The notes under the pieces are model-generated. The model was given only the letters and a program-made list of their open reading frames with translations, made no database searches and was not told the DNA's origin. 64,000 nt of DNA, taken from NCBI GenBank assembly GCA_900767465.1, contig CAAGAW010000028.1, positions 166,996 through 230,995 of the forward strand, given 5' to 3'. The first letter of the stretch is position 1; the number at the start of each line of letters is the position of its first letter. This DNA comes from Clostridia bacterium. GTDB lineage: Bacteria; Bacillota; Clostridia; Christensenellales; Pumilibacteraceae. This document shows, in pieces, positions 50,997 to 59,338 of the stretch. The translations under genes were made by a program, and so were the position numbers.

Positions 50997-53624
50997 ATGA
51001 AACGAAGTCTCAAAGCATTTATTATTATGGGTAAGATTATGCGGAAATTTGTCGAAAAAATAAAATTATTCGTCGTTGCGGCATTGTGCGTTGTCGTCGC
51101 TTCGTCTGTATTCGTCGGTTGCGGAACGTTTATGAAACCGACCGATTACGAATTTTGTTTCAACGAACCTTCTGCCGTGATGTACGTCGGCGGAACGTGG
51201 AATATAAAAACCGACGATTTTACGGTGGACGGAGCAAGCGCGCTTTTCGGAATAAAGAGCGTCGCGCTCAAAAACGCCGTTCCGGCAGACGGGGAATCCG
51301 CAGTCGTGTCGGTAAGCGGAAAAACCGTTTCGGGTGTTTCTACGGGAAAGGCAACGATAGTCGCCACCGCAAATAACGGAAAAACGGCGGAATGTTCGAT
51401 TACCGTCCGCGACCGGTTCCGCAGTTTGTCGCTTGAAACCGAATCGCGCGCCGTAAAAGCGGGAGAAGAGGCGCTCGTTTACGCCGTCATCAACGACGGA
51501 GACGTTGCTACTTCGGGCGTTAAGTGGCAAGTCGACGGTAACGTCGTAAAAAACTATACGGGCGGCGAATATTCGTTCACTTCCGCGACGGAAGGAAAGA
51601 GAACGATAACCGCGTCATATTCTGTCGGCGACAAAACGCTTACCGCTCGAGCCGATTTCTATTTTTATTCGTCGTCGGGAGATTCGTTCGACGCAAGCGG
51701 CGTTACGGTCGAGAAAACCGAAAGCGCAAACGGCGCAACGTATTCGCTTTACGGATCGACCGAAGGCAACGCGGCGATCGAGTGGACGATAAACGGAAAA
51801 ATAGAAACTGCGTTTACCGATAAAACGGAAATCGCAATCGAGCCTTCCGAAGCGGGAAAATATATCGTCGGAGTAACGGTAAACGGAACGAAAAAGAATT
51901 GCGAACCATACGTTAAAAACGGTTCGCGCGTGCCTGCCGAGGTAAAAGTCGATATCGACCGCAACGACAAAAAAATACTCGTTTCGTGGGCAAAAACGGA
52001 CGAAAACGAGACATTTACCGTCGAATATCGCACGGGCAGCGGTGCGTGGAAAAGCGTATCTGCAACGGGCAACGGCGCGCTTATCGAACGTTATAGCGGC
52101 TCGGCTGCGATCGTCGACGTTACCGGACCGACCGAATACCGCGTGAAATCGAACGGCAACGGCGATTACCTTGCCGGGTCGGACTATTCCGAAACCGTTT
52201 CCGTCGAACCGATCCCTGCCGAAGCGATCGGATATCTCGACAAGGCGTGGTACGGCGGCAACTATTACGTGACTTCGGACGACGAGTTCTGCGAAATTTA
52301 CGATTACTTTATGCTGTTCCGGACTCAGCCGAACAGCGGCTCGACGACGGGCGGCGGAAAAATTTATTTCGGGTACGAGAGCAAATACCTTCTCGAACGG
52401 CTTTGCTCGATAGCGTTCAACAGGGCAAATTACACCGGCTCGTACGCTACCGGTTACAGCCGCGAAGGGAACGAGGTCGAAATCAACCTCACGTTCAACA
52501 CGATTTCATACCCGACGGTTTCCACTAGCGGCAGCGAGGCCAAGAATCTTTCGCTTAACGGACATATTCCGCATTTCGGCGAAAGCGGGTGGGCAAGCGA
52601 CGACGTTTTACCTATAGACGAAATTTCCGAAACGGCAATCGTAAACACTACCGACCAACTTTACCGCGTTGCCGAAGCGGGTATCCGTCCCGTTCCCGAA
52701 AGCGGAAGTCGCGCCGAAAAGTATTATGCGATCGCAAAGGCGACCGCGCGCAAAATAACCGACCCGACGATGAACGATTACGAAAAAGCGCATGCCGTTT
52801 ACGACTGGATTTTATCGCGCGTCGTATACGCAACCAAAGCGAGTCGGACCGACGGAATCGAAGACGCGGTAAAAAATACGGCGTTCTACATAGAAGGAGT
52901 TTTCGCTAACGGATTCTACGCCGTTTGCGACGGTAAGAGCAAAGCTTTTTCGCTTATGTGCAATATTCTCGGCGTAAGGTGTATACGCGTGGTAGGAGAG
53001 GCGGGGGAAGGCGGCAACACCGGCGGACACGCATGGAACAAGGTTTTTGTCGAGGGCAGATGGTATATCGTCGATACGACCTGGGGCGACGTCGCTACGC
53101 CCGCGGACTTCGGCTCGATCCGTCAGTCGAAAGAGGTCGAAACGCATGCATATCTGTTTAAGACCGATCGTCAGGTCGCGTCTACGCATTTCGAGGAGCC
53201 GTACGGCAACTATCCGAAAACCGCCGCAATTCCGTACGACGTATATAAATCCATGACCTTTACGGCTCACGGTACGGTCACCGCATGCCGGCTTACCGAC
53301 GCGAACAAAGCCGATGATTTTGCGGAGTCGCTTAAAACTTACATAAAATCCGAACTTTTAGCCGGAAAACGCTCGTTTGAGTTACCTTATTATGAGTTCG
53401 ATACAGTTACCAAAGCGTTGACGGAAAAAACGGAAAAGCGCGAATCCGGATTCGTCACGGCAGAATTTTCCGTGCCTTCGAATTACAACGGCGGAGTGGG
53501 CGCGGCGAAAAATACGGTTGCGGAGGTTGTCGCTTCATCCGATTTAGGGTTCTTCGGAGGGTCGAGACTCGGTTGTATGTCGTTTACGGACGGAAACGCC
53601 GTAAGAATAATTGCTTGGAGATAA
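50997..53624 (+). CDS. Surface lipoprotein with Ig-like repeats and transglutaminase-like domain
   Basis: This 875-aa protein has a lipobox ending VFVGC (Cys42 from the first ATG, Cys28 if ATG 51039 is used; the site AGCGGA favours 50997). It has BIG2-like Ig domains (about residues 60-150: VSGVSTGKATIVATANNGKTAECSITV in two halves), a fibronectin-like region (about 320-400) and a transglutaminase/protease core. The core has a catalytic Cys644 in AVCDGKSKAF, His678 in GGHAWNKV and Asp in WYIVDTTWGD. All three are present, so activity is plausible (peptide cross-linking or cysteine-protease type). It is membrane-anchored outside the cell. Substrate unknown. Confidence 0.82.
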   Translation: MKRSLKAFIIMGKIMRKFVEKIKLFVVAALCVVVASSVFVGCGTFMKPTDYEFCFNEPSAVMYVGGTWNIKTDDFTVDGASALFGIKSVALKNAVPADGESAVVSVSGKTVSGVSTGKATIVATANNGKTAECSITVRDRFRSLSLETESRAVKAGEEALVYAVINDGDVATSGVKWQVDGNVVKNYTGGEYSFTSATEGKRTITASYSVGDKTLTARADFYFYSSSGDSFDASGVTVEKTESANGATYSLYGSTEGNAAIEWTINGKIETAFTDKTEIAIEPSEAGKYIVGVTVNGTKKNCEPYVKNGSRVPAEVKVDIDRNDKKILVSWAKTDENETFTVEYRTGSGAWKSVSATGNGALIERYSGSAAIVDVTGPTEYRVKSNGNGDYLAGSDYSETVSVEPIPAEAIGYLDKAWYGGNYYVTSDDEFCEIYDYFMLFRTQPNSGSTTGGGKIYFGYESKYLLERLCSIAFNRANYTGSYATGYSREGNEVEINLTFNTISYPTVSTSGSEAKNLSLNGHIPHFGESGWASDDVLPIDEISETAIVNTTDQLYRVAEAGIRPVPESGSRAEKYYAIAKATARKITDPTMNDYEKAHAVYDWILSRVVYATKASRTDGIEDAVKNTAFYIEGVFANGFYAVCDGKSKAFSLMCNILGVRCIRVVGEAGEGGNTGGHAWNKVFVEGRWYIVDTTWGDVATPADFGSIRQSKEVETHAYLFKTDRQVASTHFEEPYGNYPKTAAIPYDVYKSMTFTAHGTVTACRLTDANKADDFAESLKTYIKSELLAGKRSFELPYYEFDTVTKALTEKTEKRESGFVTAEFSVPSNYNGGVGAAKNTVAEVVASSDLGFFGGSRLGCMSFTDGNAVRIIAWR

Positions 53625-53664
53625 CAAAAAAGCGGCTTCGTGAGAATAATCCGGAGCCGTTTTT
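53625..53664 (+). terminator. Intrinsic terminator after the transglutaminase-like gene
   Basis: CGGCTTC (53633-53639) pairs with GGAGCCG (53653-53659) with one wobble pair, followed by TTTTT (53660-53664). Confidence 0.75.
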
Positions 53665-53701
53665 ATTAAAAAACTCACGTACGTATACGCTATTTTACGA
53701 C
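53664..53701. repeat. 38-bp TACGTA palindrome, copy F
   Basis: The right end TTTTACGAC and central TACGTA are conserved; the left end has decayed to TATTAAAAAAC. It spans the stop codon and last few codons of the kinase gene on the minus strand, so the repeat contributes coding sequence. Confidence 0.6.
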
Positions 53702-54544
53702 AAAGGTACGCAAACCGCCTTTAACGACCCTGCAGTCGAGTTTCAGGTTTTCGTAGATTTCGCCGTCCAGTTCTACGGGGTAGTCGCCCTCGACCGAAAC
53801 TTCTTCGCAAACGAAGTGGCTGGTTATCGGCATATTCATGTGTTTACCCTTTATAAATTTCGGAAGGACTTTCATAATCTTGCCGTCGGCGGGGTATTGC
53901 ATTACGATAACGTCTAATTTTCCGTCGTCAAGTTTTGCCGTGGGCGCAAGCCTGATGTTTCCGCCGAACGCGATACCGTTTGCAACGCCGACCATGATGC
54001 AGTCGAACGTATGTCTGTCGCCGTTCACCTTCACGGTAAGTCGGTATGAAGTAAACGTGCGCAAACAGTGAATGAGCGAAAATATGTACGAAATCTTGTT
54101 GGTTTTGCCTTCGACTCCGCGAAGTACGCTTACGTCCAGTCCCGTTCCGCAAACGTTAAGGCAACGTTTGTCGTTTACCTGAATGTAATCTATCTGTCTG
54201 GTTTCGCCGCGCAGAATATCTTCGAGAGCCTTTATCGGGTCGAGAGAGCAGCCGAGCGAACGCACGAAATCGTTTCCGCGCCCCGACGGTATAAAGCCGA
54301 GCGTGGTATTCGAAGTGTCGACTATTCCGTTAAGCACCTCGTGGAAAGTTCCGTCTCCGCCGAGCGCGACGATGGTGCCGCCGTTTTTAGTAAGATCGCG
54401 CGCGAGTTCGGTTGCGTGTCCGACTTTGTTCGTGATATGAAGAGCAAAGGGAATACCGTGATTTACACAGTATTTAACTACCGTGTGCGTATTCTTTATT
54501 CCGCGGCCGCGGCCGCTTTTTACGTTCGCGATTATATTTAACAT
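53690..54544 (-). CDS. Diacylglycerol kinase family lipid kinase
   Basis: This 284-aa protein belongs to the DagK/YegS family, which phosphorylates diacylglycerol or related lipids. The nucleotide motif GGDGT is at residues 62-66 (IVALGGDGTFHEVLNG), followed by GFIPSGRGNDFVRSLG (about 83-98) and the C-terminal LDDGKLDV and VELDGE motifs. The length is normal. In Gram-positive bacteria this enzyme recycles diacylglycerol from lipoteichoic acid synthesis. It has its own promoter and is divergent from cca. Its C-terminus lies within palindrome copy F. Confidence 0.92.
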   Translation of the reverse strand: MLNIIANVKSGRGRGIKNTHTVVKYCVNHGIPFALHITNKVGHATELARDLTKNGGTIVALGGDGTFHEVLNGIVDTSNTTLGFIPSGRGNDFVRSLGCSLDPIKALEDILRGETRQIDYIQVNDKRCLNVCGTGLDVSVLRGVEGKTNKISYIFSLIHCLRTFTSYRLTVKVNGDRHTFDCIMVGVANGIAFGGNIRLAPTAKLDDGKLDVIVMQYPADGKIMKVLPKFIKGKHMNMPITSHFVCEEVSVEGDYPVELDGEIYENLKLDCRVVKGGLRTFVVK

Positions 54545-54577
54545 CTTTTCCTGTTGCCTTTTTATGTCTCTCGTTTA

Positions 54578-54606
54578 ATTATACTACTTAAGCGTAAAAA
54601 AAGCAA
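54578..54606 (-). promoter_or_regulatory. Promoter of the diacylglycerol kinase gene
   Basis: Minus-strand TTGCTT (54601-54606), 17 bases, TATAAT (54578-54583). Confidence 0.75.
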
Positions 54607-54634
54607 ATATTTGTCGTATTGTGCGCTAAATAAA

Positions 54635-54663
54635 TTGCTAAATACGGCGAATTGTGCTATAAT
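54635..54663 (+). promoter_or_regulatory. Promoter of the CCA-adding enzyme gene
   Basis: TTGCTA (54635-54640), 17 bases, TATAAT (54658-54663) preceded by TGC. Transcription should start near 54670, only a few bases before the start codon. Confidence 0.78.
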
Positions 54664-54672
54664 TTATTCGTT

Positions 54673-56025
54673 ATGGATATGAAAATTAAAATTCCGGAGA
54701 GTCTCAGACGGCTCAACGAGATGGCTTCGCTTCCGATTTACGTCGTCGGAGGCTACGTTCGCAACGCTCTTGCAGGGCTGGGAGAGACGGATATCGACAT
54801 CGCGGGACCGGCGATTGCCGAAGCTTTGGGTATAAGCCGCAGGTTTCAGACTAAGGTCGTAAACTACAAACTCGGCACCGCAATCATCAGGTTCGGCGAC
54901 GAAAAATTCGAGTATACGCCGTTCAGAACCGAGCGTTATGCAGAGGGCGGAGGACATACGCCCGCCGAGGTCAAGTTTACCACGGATATAAACAAAGACG
55001 CGCTTCGCCGTGATTTTACCGTAAACAGTATTTATTACGATATCGCAAACGATAAGATTATCGATCCGCTCGGCGGGGTTTTGGATATCGAACGCAAAAT
55101 TATCAGAAGTCACGACCCGTCGCATACGTTTTCGTCGGACGGGCTTCGTGTTCTCAGAATGGTTCGTATTGCGGTGGAAACGGGATTCAAAATCGACGGC
55201 GAAACGGCAAGAGCGGCAAAAGAAAACGCGCACCTTCTTCGCGACATTTCGGCAGAACGCCGCCGTGACGAACTTAACAGAATTCTCGTTGCCGACGTAA
55301 AATACGGCGTAAAAGGCGCACATTATCGCGGGCTTCGGCTCATCCGTCAACTCGGTTTATGGAAATATCTTATCCCGCAACTCGAAGACGCGGACGGACT
55401 CGCGCAAAATCCTGCTTATCATAATTACGACGTTCTCGAACATACTAATCAAACGGTCGGATTCGCGCCGCCCGATGTTCGTCTTGCCGCGCTTATGCAC
55501 GACGTGGGCAAGCCATATTGCGTATCTAAATTCGGCAATATGCACGGTCACGAGCGCGTTTCCGCTAATATCGTGAGGTACGTTCTCGGCGAATACGGGC
55601 TTAAATATCCGACCGCCGTAATCGACGAAACCGCGTGGCTTGTCGAGAACCACATGTACGACATGGCGCGTAATACCAAAGTGAACAAGTTGAAGATCTT
55701 CGTTGCCGAAAATTACGACAAAATAGACAAACTTGTCGAACTTATGACGGCGGACAACCTTGCGCGCGGCAAAGGCGAGCAATCGCTCGTTCCCGTCAGA
55801 CTCCCCGAGATTAAAAAGGAACTCGAAGAGAGTGGTGCTCCGCTTTCGGTTTCCGATCTTGCGCTCGACGGCAGCGCGCTTATAATGGAAGGTATTCAGC
55901 CGGTTAAAATCGGCGGGGTGCTTGACGAGTTGTGGCGCGAATGCGTAATCAATCCGTCTCTTAACAATACCGAATGGCTGCTTTCTCGCGTGCGCAAATA
56001 TGCCGAAACCGATTCGGAGGAATAA
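54673..56025 (+). CDS. cca: CCA-adding tRNA nucleotidyltransferase
   Basis: This 450-aa class II nucleotidyltransferase adds or repairs the 3' CCA of tRNA. The active site is VVGGYVRNALAGLGETDIDIA, with catalytic Asp40 and Asp42 (described across residues 24-44). RRDFTVNSIYYD follows, then an HD-type domain with LMHDVGKP (about 277-284). ATG 54673 is chosen because the upstream in-frame start precedes the promoter -10. No ribosome site is present and the message appears leaderless; ATG 54679 is an alternative. It precedes a tRNA cluster but is separated by its own terminator. Confidence 0.92.
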   Translation: MDMKIKIPESLRRLNEMASLPIYVVGGYVRNALAGLGETDIDIAGPAIAEALGISRRFQTKVVNYKLGTAIIRFGDEKFEYTPFRTERYAEGGGHTPAEVKFTTDINKDALRRDFTVNSIYYDIANDKIIDPLGGVLDIERKIIRSHDPSHTFSSDGLRVLRMVRIAVETGFKIDGETARAAKENAHLLRDISAERRRDELNRILVADVKYGVKGAHYRGLRLIRQLGLWKYLIPQLEDADGLAQNPAYHNYDVLEHTNQTVGFAPPDVRLAALMHDVGKPYCVSKFGNMHGHERVSANIVRYVLGEYGLKYPTAVIDETAWLVENHMYDMARNTKVNKLKIFVAENYDKIDKLVELMTADNLARGKGEQSLVPVRLPEIKKELEESGAPLSVSDLALDGSALIMEGIQPVKIGGVLDELWRECVINPSLNNTEWLLSRVRKYAETDSEE

Positions 56026-56032
56026 ACGCCTG

Positions 56033-56059
56033 AACGGAGCGGAAAACGCTCCGTTTTTT
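56033..56059 (+). terminator. Intrinsic terminator after cca
   Basis: AACGGAGCG (56033-56041) pairs perfectly with CGCTCCGTT (56047-56055) and runs into a T6 tract (56054-56059). Confidence 0.9.
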
Positions 56060-56130
56060 CGCGGCGCGGAGGAATGGGAAAAAGGTCGTCGGAGCGGATA
56101 AATTTTTTTTGAAAAGTCACTTTATTTCGT

Positions 56131-56159
56131 TTGACTTATTTTCTCATATATAGTATAAT
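56131..56159 (+). promoter_or_regulatory. Promoter of the tRNA cluster
   Basis: TTGACT (56131-56136), 17 bases, TATAAT (56154-56159), 27 bases before tRNA-Leu. Confidence 0.85.
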
Positions 56160-56186
56160 AATCAAGCGTTGTGAATGAAACGCCAT

Positions 56187-56270
56187 GCGGATGTGGCGGA
56201 ACGGCAGACGCGATGGACTTAGAATCCATTGTCTTGCGACGTGGGGGTTCGAGTCCCTTCATCCGCACCA
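56187..56270 (+). tRNA. tRNA-Leu (anticodon TAG)
   Basis: The acceptor stem GCGGATG pairs with CATCCGC, and CCA is encoded. The anticodon loop CTTAGAA reads TAG, and a long variable arm (GTCTTGCGACGTGGG region) fits a type II tRNA. First of three tRNAs behind one promoter. Confidence 0.95.
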
Positions 56271-56280
56271 AAGTTTATAT

Positions 56281-56355
56281 GCGGAAGTGGCTCAGTGGTA
56301 GAGCGTCACCTTGCCAAGGTGGATGTCGCGGGTTCGAATCTCGTCTTCCGCTCCA
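56281..56355 (+). tRNA. tRNA-Gly (anticodon GCC)
   Basis: The acceptor stem GCGGAAG pairs with CTTCCGC, the anticodon loop TTGCCAA reads GCC, the T-loop is GTTCGAATC, and CCA is encoded. Confidence 0.96.
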
Positions 56356-56359
56356 AAAG

Positions 56360-56392
56360 TTATTTAAGACGCACAAGTGGCGTCTTAAATAA
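56360..56392 (+). other. Perfect 13-bp hairpin between tRNA-Gly and tRNA-Lys
   Basis: TTATTTAAGACGC (56360-56372) and GCGTCTTAAATAA (56380-56392) form a perfect stem with a 7-base loop. No U-tract follows on the plus strand, so it is more likely an RNA-processing signal or partial attenuator than a full terminator. Confidence 0.6.
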
Positions 56393-56419
56393 TTAAAAGT
56401 CCGTTTTTGCGGACAATAC

Positions 56420-56495
56420 GGACGATTAGCTCAGTTGGTAGAGCAACTGACTCTTAATCAGTGGGTCCGGGGTTCGAGCCCCCGATCGTCCACCA
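56420..56495 (+). tRNA. tRNA-Lys (anticodon CTT)
   Basis: The acceptor stem GGACGAT pairs with ATCGTCC, the anticodon loop CTCTTAA reads CTT, the T-loop is GTTCGAGCC, and CCA is encoded. Confidence 0.96.
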
Positions 56496-56500
56496 GAATC

Positions 56501-56525
56501 AGACCGAAGGAATTCGGTCTTTTTT
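56501..56525 (+). terminator. Intrinsic terminator of the tRNA cluster
   Basis: AGACCGAA (56501-56508) pairs with TTCGGTCT (56513-56520) around GGAA, followed by TTTTT. Confidence 0.9.
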
Positions 56526-56609
56526 GTTGTATTGCGGATACATGTAGGGTAAAAAACTCTTAATACTGCGTGGCGTTCGCGCTACGCGCTCGGCTGTAAC
56601 TGAATATTC

Positions 56610-56638
56610 TTGCAAATTTTGTCAGTTTCATGTATAAT
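56610..56638 (+). promoter_or_regulatory. Promoter of the small HEPN-like gene
   Basis: TTGCAA (56610-56615), 17 bases, TATAAT (56633-56638). Confidence 0.82.
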
Positions 56639-56670
56639 TAAGTAGTACAACTATACGCGTGAGGGGATTT

Positions 56671-57159
56671 ATGAGGGAGAATCTTAACGTTGAATTTATA
56701 GAAGAATATAAGAAGCTCGATAATTTTTGTAACGATATGTTTGGCGTGAGAAACGGCGGCGTTACGGCGTATATCGACAAAATGAAAATTTCAGCGCCGA
56801 ACGATAAAAGAAAATATCGCGAGTGGGACGAGGATTTCGGTGAATTGAAAAGACTTCGGGCGATCCGGAACAAGATAGTTCACGAATCAAACGGTTTTTC
56901 ATACGCGTTATGCGACGAGGGTGATATCGCGTCCGTAACGGCGTTTCGCAGCCGGTTAATGAATCGTGCCGATCCGCTCGTAGATTCGCATTTTTTGCAT
57001 AGCGGGACGAGGACAAATAAAAATGATGACGGTTTATTTTCGTCGGATATGCATTGCGAGAATGCCGATGACGGTAAAAAGTCGAGTGCGGCTGTTTCGA
57101 TGTGTCTGATCGAATTGATCGTAATAGTAGGACTGATTATAGCGTTAATATTAAAATAA
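56671..57159 (+). CDS. Small HEPN-like protein with C-terminal membrane anchor
   Basis: This 162-aa protein starts at ATG 56671 with GAGGGG (56661-56666) upstream; a GTG at 56659 is in frame but less likely. The helical N-terminal 75 residues end in RAIRNKIVHES, which contains RNKIVH (Arg66-His71), the RX4H signature of HEPN domains. HEPN domains are often RNases in defence and toxin systems. The C-terminal 23 residues (MCLIELIVIVGLIIALILK) form a single membrane segment. No nucleotidyltransferase antitoxin partner is adjacent. Codon use is more AT-rich than its neighbours, suggesting a less stable or acquired gene. Function unproven. Confidence 0.6.
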   Translation: MRENLNVEFIEEYKKLDNFCNDMFGVRNGGVTAYIDKMKISAPNDKRKYREWDEDFGELKRLRAIRNKIVHESNGFSYALCDEGDIASVTAFRSRLMNRADPLVDSHFLHSGTRTNKNDDGLFSSDMHCENADDGKKSSAAVSMCLIELIVIVGLIIALILK

Positions 57160-57188
57160 AACCGCCCGAAGATTATCGTTTCGGGCGG
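57151..57188 (-). terminator. Intrinsic terminator for the leftward glycoside-hydrolase-like gene
   Basis: CCGCCCGAA (57162-57170) pairs with TTCGGGCGG (57180-57188). On the minus strand TTTTATTTTAA follows, so it ends the leftward transcript. The plus strand lacks a good U-tract. Confidence 0.8.
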
Positions 57189-57213
57189 CGGCGAAGGTTC
57201 CGATTGTTCCGGA

Positions 57214-59226
57214 TTATTTTTTCAAAGTTAAAAACGCATAGCCGTAAGGGGAAATTTCTTGCGTCAGACGGACTTGATTGCCGCTTAATACGCCCGTCGT
57301 ATTATAATACTCGACCGACGCGTATTCCTTGTCGAGAGTGACGATCGCTTCGGGAATATTATCGGTGGAAAAGTTCCACAGACCGACCGACAATTCTTTT
57401 TCATCGGACTTACAAAGAATAAACAGATCCGGATTTCCGACGCAAACCGCCGGAAGTTTTTTTCTTTGCGCCCATTCGATGCCGTTTATCAGCTGCGTTT
57501 GCCTGTAATAACATCTGAATAGTCCCGTCGTCCAAGGGGAAATGTACCTTACGTGCACGGTTGAAGCCGTGAACGCGTAGACCATAAACCTTTGCCCCGC
57601 GGAGTTTTCGTATTTGTAGCAAGCGGGGAAAGCCGACTTTGCAAGGTCGGGATTCCTTCCGGTGAGAGAAGTTCCCACGCTTTCGTGCGAAAACCAACTG
57701 TCGACGATTGCGCCGTCCTTCAATTTCATGTCAAAGTAGTCCCCGTCAAAGTAGGCGTTCGTCTTTTTGATTACGACGACGTCGTTTTCGGCTGTAAAAA
57801 ACTCGGTAAACGGTCTGGACGTTTTCGCGTAACTCTCGAATCCGACGTCGATTCCCCTGTCGTGCAGTAATTTTGCCGACTTGAAGTCGAGAATCATGCC
57901 GTCCGACAGCATATCTTCGTCGACGTATTTTGCGTTTTCGCCGAATACGATACGCGCATAACCCGGAGCGTCGTACGCGGTAGGCAAGGAATTGTCTTTG
58001 CTCATAACGAGCGAAGTGGGGGAGGCGGTATCGAAAACGTAATACGGAGCGATTTTTTCAAACGTTTCGGTTTCGTCGAAAGTATAATTGCGGATTTTAG
58101 ACTGATTTTCAAAAATATTAACGCCTACGGTTTGTTTTCCTGCGAATATCTTATCGATATACTCGTAGGTTTTTATATTTTTTATATGTCTGTCAAGATA
58201 GCCCGTGTCGTATAAAATTTTGCTTTTATACTCCACCATGTATTTGTAAATTCCGTCGGTTTTGTCGTCCGCCCGCAGTATCATATCGAAATATTCAAGA
58301 AAGTTAGCCGACACCCTGAATCTCGGGCGAGGGCAGGTGTCGCCTTCGGAAACGATTTCCATACCGTCGTTACCGAGCCAGTGAGTTTGCAAACGTACCG
58401 TTTCGATATTCGTGGCAAGGTTTGCCTCTTCCCAGTACGGCGCGCCGGTAAGCCGTATCAGAGGCTTTGTATTGCCGGCAAGCGTCTTTGCCATTTCCTG
58501 AATGGTTGCTCCGTCGAGATCGAACGAACGGCGGTTTGCGCAAAAGCCCACGCGAGTTTCGGGTGCGACTTCGTCTACTTTCTTGCGAATGGCTTTAAAA
58601 AAGTCGAGTACGGTGTCTTTTTTGATGTCGTACCAAATATCTCTGTACTTTTTATCGCCGAAGTATACCTTGTCCGCAAGGTCTTTCGTGGCAATTTTTT
58701 CGTTCGTCCTTTTGCGGAATTCCGCCATATGGAGTTTGCAGCAGCAAGTCATGTCTCTGAAATCCATACCCGTAATCGAAAAGTCGTCTTCCAGAAAAAT
58801 CGTGTCGGTGTAAAGCGCGACTTTCGCTATCAACTCGGCAATGGCTTTCGTGAAGTTCTTATCCATAGGGCAGAAAGAGCCGTATGTAAACCGCTTTTTT
58901 CTGACGCCGGAATCGTATACGTTTCCGACGATCAGCGTTTTAATTCTTGTAAAGTCGGTATTTTCGCCGAGTTGTATGGTCGATTTCGGGTTGCCGCAAC
59001 CGAGCGTGGGAAAAATCCACACGCCGGTTTTGATTCCGTTGCGCTCGAAAAAACCGATAACGTTGCTTAAAGCGGCAAGTTCCCGTTCGAGTTTAACCGG
59101 ATCGTTGAGTATCTGATTAAACAAGATAAAAACCCTGTCCGTCTTTGCTTTTTTCAGATAACTCACAAGTTCTTCTTTCTGAGAATAGTCCTCGTTATAG
59201 AACATCGGGATATAAAGCGAATACAT
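57214..59226 (-). CDS. Glycoside-hydrolase-like (beta/alpha)8 protein
   Basis: This 670-aa cytoplasmic protein has no signal peptide. The first 350 residues look like a TIM barrel: alternating strands such as RVFILFNQIL, GVWIFPTLG and TDTIFLEDDFSI (acidic residues at a strand end, possibly catalytic), TRVGFCANR and MEIVSEGDTCPRPRF. The remainder has beta-sandwich features (SVGLWNFSTDNIPEAIVTL near the C-terminus), like the end domain of GH42-type or related hydrolases. I cannot assign a family number or substrate. It has its own promoter, a LacI-type palindrome in its leader and a terminator, so it is a stand-alone inducible gene. Confidence 0.6.
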   Translation of the reverse strand: MYSLYIPMFYNEDYSQKEELVSYLKKAKTDRVFILFNQILNDPVKLERELAALSNVIGFFERNGIKTGVWIFPTLGCGNPKSTIQLGENTDFTRIKTLIVGNVYDSGVRKKRFTYGSFCPMDKNFTKAIAELIAKVALYTDTIFLEDDFSITGMDFRDMTCCCKLHMAEFRKRTNEKIATKDLADKVYFGDKKYRDIWYDIKKDTVLDFFKAIRKKVDEVAPETRVGFCANRRSFDLDGATIQEMAKTLAGNTKPLIRLTGAPYWEEANLATNIETVRLQTHWLGNDGMEIVSEGDTCPRPRFRVSANFLEYFDMILRADDKTDGIYKYMVEYKSKILYDTGYLDRHIKNIKTYEYIDKIFAGKQTVGVNIFENQSKIRNYTFDETETFEKIAPYYVFDTASPTSLVMSKDNSLPTAYDAPGYARIVFGENAKYVDEDMLSDGMILDFKSAKLLHDRGIDVGFESYAKTSRPFTEFFTAENDVVVIKKTNAYFDGDYFDMKLKDGAIVDSWFSHESVGTSLTGRNPDLAKSAFPACYKYENSAGQRFMVYAFTASTVHVRYISPWTTGLFRCYYRQTQLINGIEWAQRKKLPAVCVGNPDLFILCKSDEKELSVGLWNFSTDNIPEAIVTLDKEYASVEYYNTTGVLSGNQVRLTQEISPYGYAFLTLKK

Positions 59227-59249
59227 AAGTTCTCCTTCGGTAACAAATC

Positions 59250-59265
59250 GCGCAACGCGTTACGC
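59250..59265. promoter_or_regulatory. Palindrome resembling a LacI-family operator
   Basis: GCGCAACGCGTTACGC is symmetric at 14 of 16 positions with an ACGCGT centre. It lies between the promoter and start codon of the glycoside-hydrolase-like gene, a usual repressor position. No LacI-family gene is present in the window. Confidence 0.5.
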
Positions 59266-59309
59266 AGATTGCGCTCGGCGGAACGGTTAAATAACGTTTC
59301 GACTCGATA

Positions 59310-59338
59310 ATTATATCACGCCCGATATTTCAAGTCAA
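59310..59338 (-). promoter_or_regulatory. Promoter of the glycoside-hydrolase-like gene
   Basis: Minus-strand TTGACT (59333-59338), 17 bases, TATAAT (59310-59315). Confidence 0.85.

Noticed and set aside
56526..56600. Seventh copy of the 38-bp palindrome downstream of tRNA-Lys
   Set aside because: GTAAAAAACTC is present but the TACGTA centre and the matching right end are missing.
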